Of a stretch of DNA of 6,922 nt, positions 5,571 to 6,922 are shown piece after piece (position 1 is the stretch's first letter; every line of letters starts with the position of its first letter). The notes under the pieces were generated by a model. That model was not told where the DNA came from and did no database searches. It saw only the letters and a list, made by a program, of their open reading frames with translations. The DNA is from DATFEN01 sp035691285 (GTDB taxonomy: Bacteria > Acidobacteriota > Vicinamibacteria > Fen-336): contig DASSJI010000269.1 in the NCBI GenBank assembly GCA_035691285.1, positions 1-6,922 on the forward strand, in the 5' to 3' direction. A program made the translations under genes and the position numbers.

Positions 5571-6703
5571 CCCGCGAGGGACGTGGCTTCGGCGTGCCGC
5601 GCGGGCAGCGCCGGCACGGCGTGGCTCCAGCAGAACGGATCGCCGACGATCTGGTAGTGCATCGTGCGGCGCTTCGGGACGAAGCCGGCGTCCTGGATGT
5701 TGCGGGCGATCTCGGCCTCGGTCAGGCGGAAGTGCGCCCCGGCGGCCGACACGACGTTCTCCTCGATCATCAGGCTTCCGAAGTCGTTGGCGCCGAAACG
5801 CAGCGACACCTGGCCGATCTTCCCGCCCTGGGTCACCCAGGACGCCTGCACGTTCGGGAAGTTGTCGAGCATCACTCGGGCGACGGCCAGCGTCCTGAGG
5901 TACTCGAAGGAGCTCAGCTCCTCCCCAGCCATGGCGGTGTTCTCGGGCTGGAAGGTCCAGGCGATGAAGGCGGTGAAGCCGCCGGTGCTGTCCTGCAGGC
6001 CGCGCAGATGGAGCAGATGGTCGATGCGCTCCTCGAGGGTTTCCACATGGCCGAACATCATCGTGGCGGTGGTCCGCATGCCGAGCCGATGGGCCGCCTC
6101 CATGACGTCGAGCCAGTCCTTCGTCGTGCCCTTCGCGATCCCGATGATGGCGCGCACGCGGTCCGACAGGATCTCCGCGCCGCCGCCCGGGATCGAATCG
6201 AGCCCGGCCGCCATCAGACGGCGCAGGGTCGTCTCCAGATCGAGCGCAGACACCCGGCAGACGTGGTTCACCTCGGCCGGCGAGAGGCCGTGGATCCACA
6301 CCTCGGGATAGGTCGTCTTGATCCAGCGGAACAGGCCCTCGTAGTACTCGATCCCCAGGTCCGGGTGCAGCCCGCCCTGGAGCAGGAGCTGGCGTCCGCC
6401 GAGCGCCATCGTCTCCTCGATCTTCTGCGCCAGCTCCTGCTTCGAGAGCAGGTAGCCCTCCCGCGAGGGCAGGTCGCGGTAGAACGCACAGAAGGCGCAC
6501 TGGGCCGTGCAGACGTTCGTGTAGTTGATGTTGCGGTCGATGATGTACGTGACGATCCGCTCGGGGTGCAGGCGCTCGCGGACCGCGTCGGCGAGCTGCC
6601 CCAGCTCGAGCAGCTCCCCCTCGCGCAGCAGCGCCACGCCCTCGTCGCGGGAAAGGCGCTCGCCGGCCAGGACCTTGCGCTCGATCGTCTCAGGGATCGC
6701 CAT
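5567..6703 (-). CDS. mqnC: Cyclic dehypoxanthine futalosine synthase (radical SAM)
   Basis: This radical SAM enzyme of 378 residues cyclises dehypoxanthine futalosine to its cyclic form in the futalosine menaquinone pathway. The [4Fe-4S]/SAM motif is CTAQCAFC (C65, C69, C72) within NYTNVCTAQCAFCAFYR. Family blocks follow: LLLQGGLHPDLGIEYYEGL (107-124), HGLSPAEV (138-145), GLDSIPGGGAEIL (167-179), TATMMFGHVET (212-222), FTAFIAWTFQPENT (243-256) and GANDFGSLMIEENV (304-317). The length matches MqnC (about 360-380). The related MqnE and CofH share the CxxxCxxC motif, but the QGG-HPDL-IEYY block and the overlap with mqnA favour MqnC. The ATG start lies inside the last codons of the upstream mqnA-like gene (14-bp overlap), with a weak GGAG 10 nt before it. 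The TAG stop shares CTAG with the converging lipoprotein gene. Confidence 0.94.
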   Translation of the reverse strand: MAIPETIERKVLAGERLSRDEGVALLREGELLELGQLADAVRERLHPERIVTYIIDRNINYTNVCTAQCAFCAFYRDLPSREGYLLSKQELAQKIEETMALGGRQLLLQGGLHPDLGIEYYEGLFRWIKTTYPEVWIHGLSPAEVNHVCRVSALDLETTLRRLMAAGLDSIPGGGAEILSDRVRAIIGIAKGTTKDWLDVMEAAHRLGMRTTATMMFGHVETLEERIDHLLHLRGLQDSTGGFTAFIAWTFQPENTAMAGEELSSFEYLRTLAVARVMLDNFPNVQASWVTQGGKIGQVSLRFGANDFGSLMIEENVVSAAGAHFRLTEAEIARNIQDAGFVPKRRTMHYQIVGDPFCWSHAVPALPARHAEATSLAG

Positions 6704-6922
6704 GGAATCGCAGCTCCGGGCGTCTCGGGATCAGTCCCAGCGCGTGCGCCCTCCGGTAGAACTCGCGCAGGCCGGCCTGCTCCGCCTCGCCGAAGTCGTA
6801 CACGATGCACCGGCGCAGGTACGCCTCGTTGTCCGCGGCATGGCCGGCGCCGCAGCCATTATAGGACGACGCGATCTCGGCCAGATGCTCGCGCCCGCTC
6901 CGGAGCGCGCGCTGCAGGCGCT
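6690..6922 (-). CDS. mqnA: MqnA-like chorismate dehydratase, C-terminal 76 residues (cut by the window edge)
   Basis: MqnA dehydrates chorismate to 3-enolpyruvylbenzoate, the first committed step of the futalosine route. Only the C-terminus is present. It carries a helical stretch (LRSGREHLAEIASSYNG), then NEAYLRRCIVYDFGEAEQAG and LREFYRRAHALGLI, and ends RPELRFHGDP. This pattern (helix with HL-EIA, a YL..-I-YD-G segment, then a GL-EFYR-AH-LGLI helix and a short LRF tail) is what I expect at the end of MqnA, and a direct 14-bp overlap with mqnC is a familiar arrangement. The reading frame is open to the window edge and stops at TGA (6692-6690). MqnD is a distant relative with a similar fold and is the main alternative; the upstream part of the gene is needed to exclude it. 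Confidence 0.78.
   Translation of the reverse strand, partial: RLQRALRSGREHLAEIASSYNGCGAGHAADNEAYLRRCIVYDFGEAEQAGLREFYRRAHALGLIPRRPELRFHGDP

Noticed and set aside
6858..6863. TATAAT on the minus strand inside the mqnA-like gene, about 155 bp before mqnC
   Set aside because: It encodes part of the Ser-Tyr-Asn stretch of the MqnA C-terminus, has no -35 partner and is far from the mqnC start. mqnC is better explained by overlap with mqnA.
1..6922. CRISPR array, tRNA, rRNA, insertion sequence, toxin-antitoxin or phage defence system
   Set aside because: No regularly spaced repeats, RNA-gene signatures, transposase motifs or terminal inverted repeats were seen. The genes are explained by menaquinone synthesis and a lipoprotein block, so no novel defence system is claimed.

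Overview
The window is dense, GC-rich bacterial chromosome (G+C estimated by eye at about 70% or a little above) with short intergenic gaps, many GTG starts and stop/start overlaps. It shows no tRNA, rRNA, CRISPR, transposase or phage gene. The clear theme is menaquinone (vitamin K2) biosynthesis by the futalosine pathway. This, with the base composition and the AT-rich -10-like boxes lying right next to start codons, fits a high-GC Acidobacteriota, Myxococcota or similar phylum. The sequence alone does not settle the taxon.

Layout. On the minus strand, right to left, the window opens with the 3' end of an mqnA-like gene (6922-6690), which overlaps mqnC (6703-5567) by 14 bp. On the plus strand lies a three-gene block: a four-helix small membrane protein (3009-3371), a 509-residue lipoprotein (3494-5023) and a 180-residue lipoprotein (5028-5570). 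The last of these converges on mqnC, and both genes terminate inside one CTAG. From a 38-bp divergent promoter region (2971-3008) a second minus-strand operon runs leftward: an aminodeoxyfutalosine-deaminase-like amidohydrolase (2970-1786), an mqnP-like UbiA prenyltransferase (1789-926), menG/ubiE methyltransferase (906-163), and the start of an unrecognised gene (166-1, cut by the window edge). All four of these use GTG starts, and two of the junctions are GTGA overlaps.

How the genes work together. MqnA makes 3-enolpyruvylbenzoate from chorismate. MqnE (not in the window) would make aminodeoxyfutalosine, and the amidohydrolase would deaminate it to futalosine. After removal of hypoxanthine (MqnB, not seen), MqnC cyclises the product. 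MqnD (not seen) releases 1,4-dihydroxy-6-naphthoate. MqnP then prenylates it, a UbiD/UbiX-like decarboxylase (not seen) removes the carboxylate, and MenG methylates the ring to menaquinone. The window therefore holds the first step, two middle steps and two late membrane steps.

The least understood part is the plus-strand block. Its two lipoproteins appear to share a lipid anchor / small beta-rich domain / hydrophobic segment / paired-cysteine architecture, and they are translationally adjacent. They are the best candidates for undescribed biology here, probably in the cell envelope. I found no convincing defence, toxin-antitoxin or mobile system.
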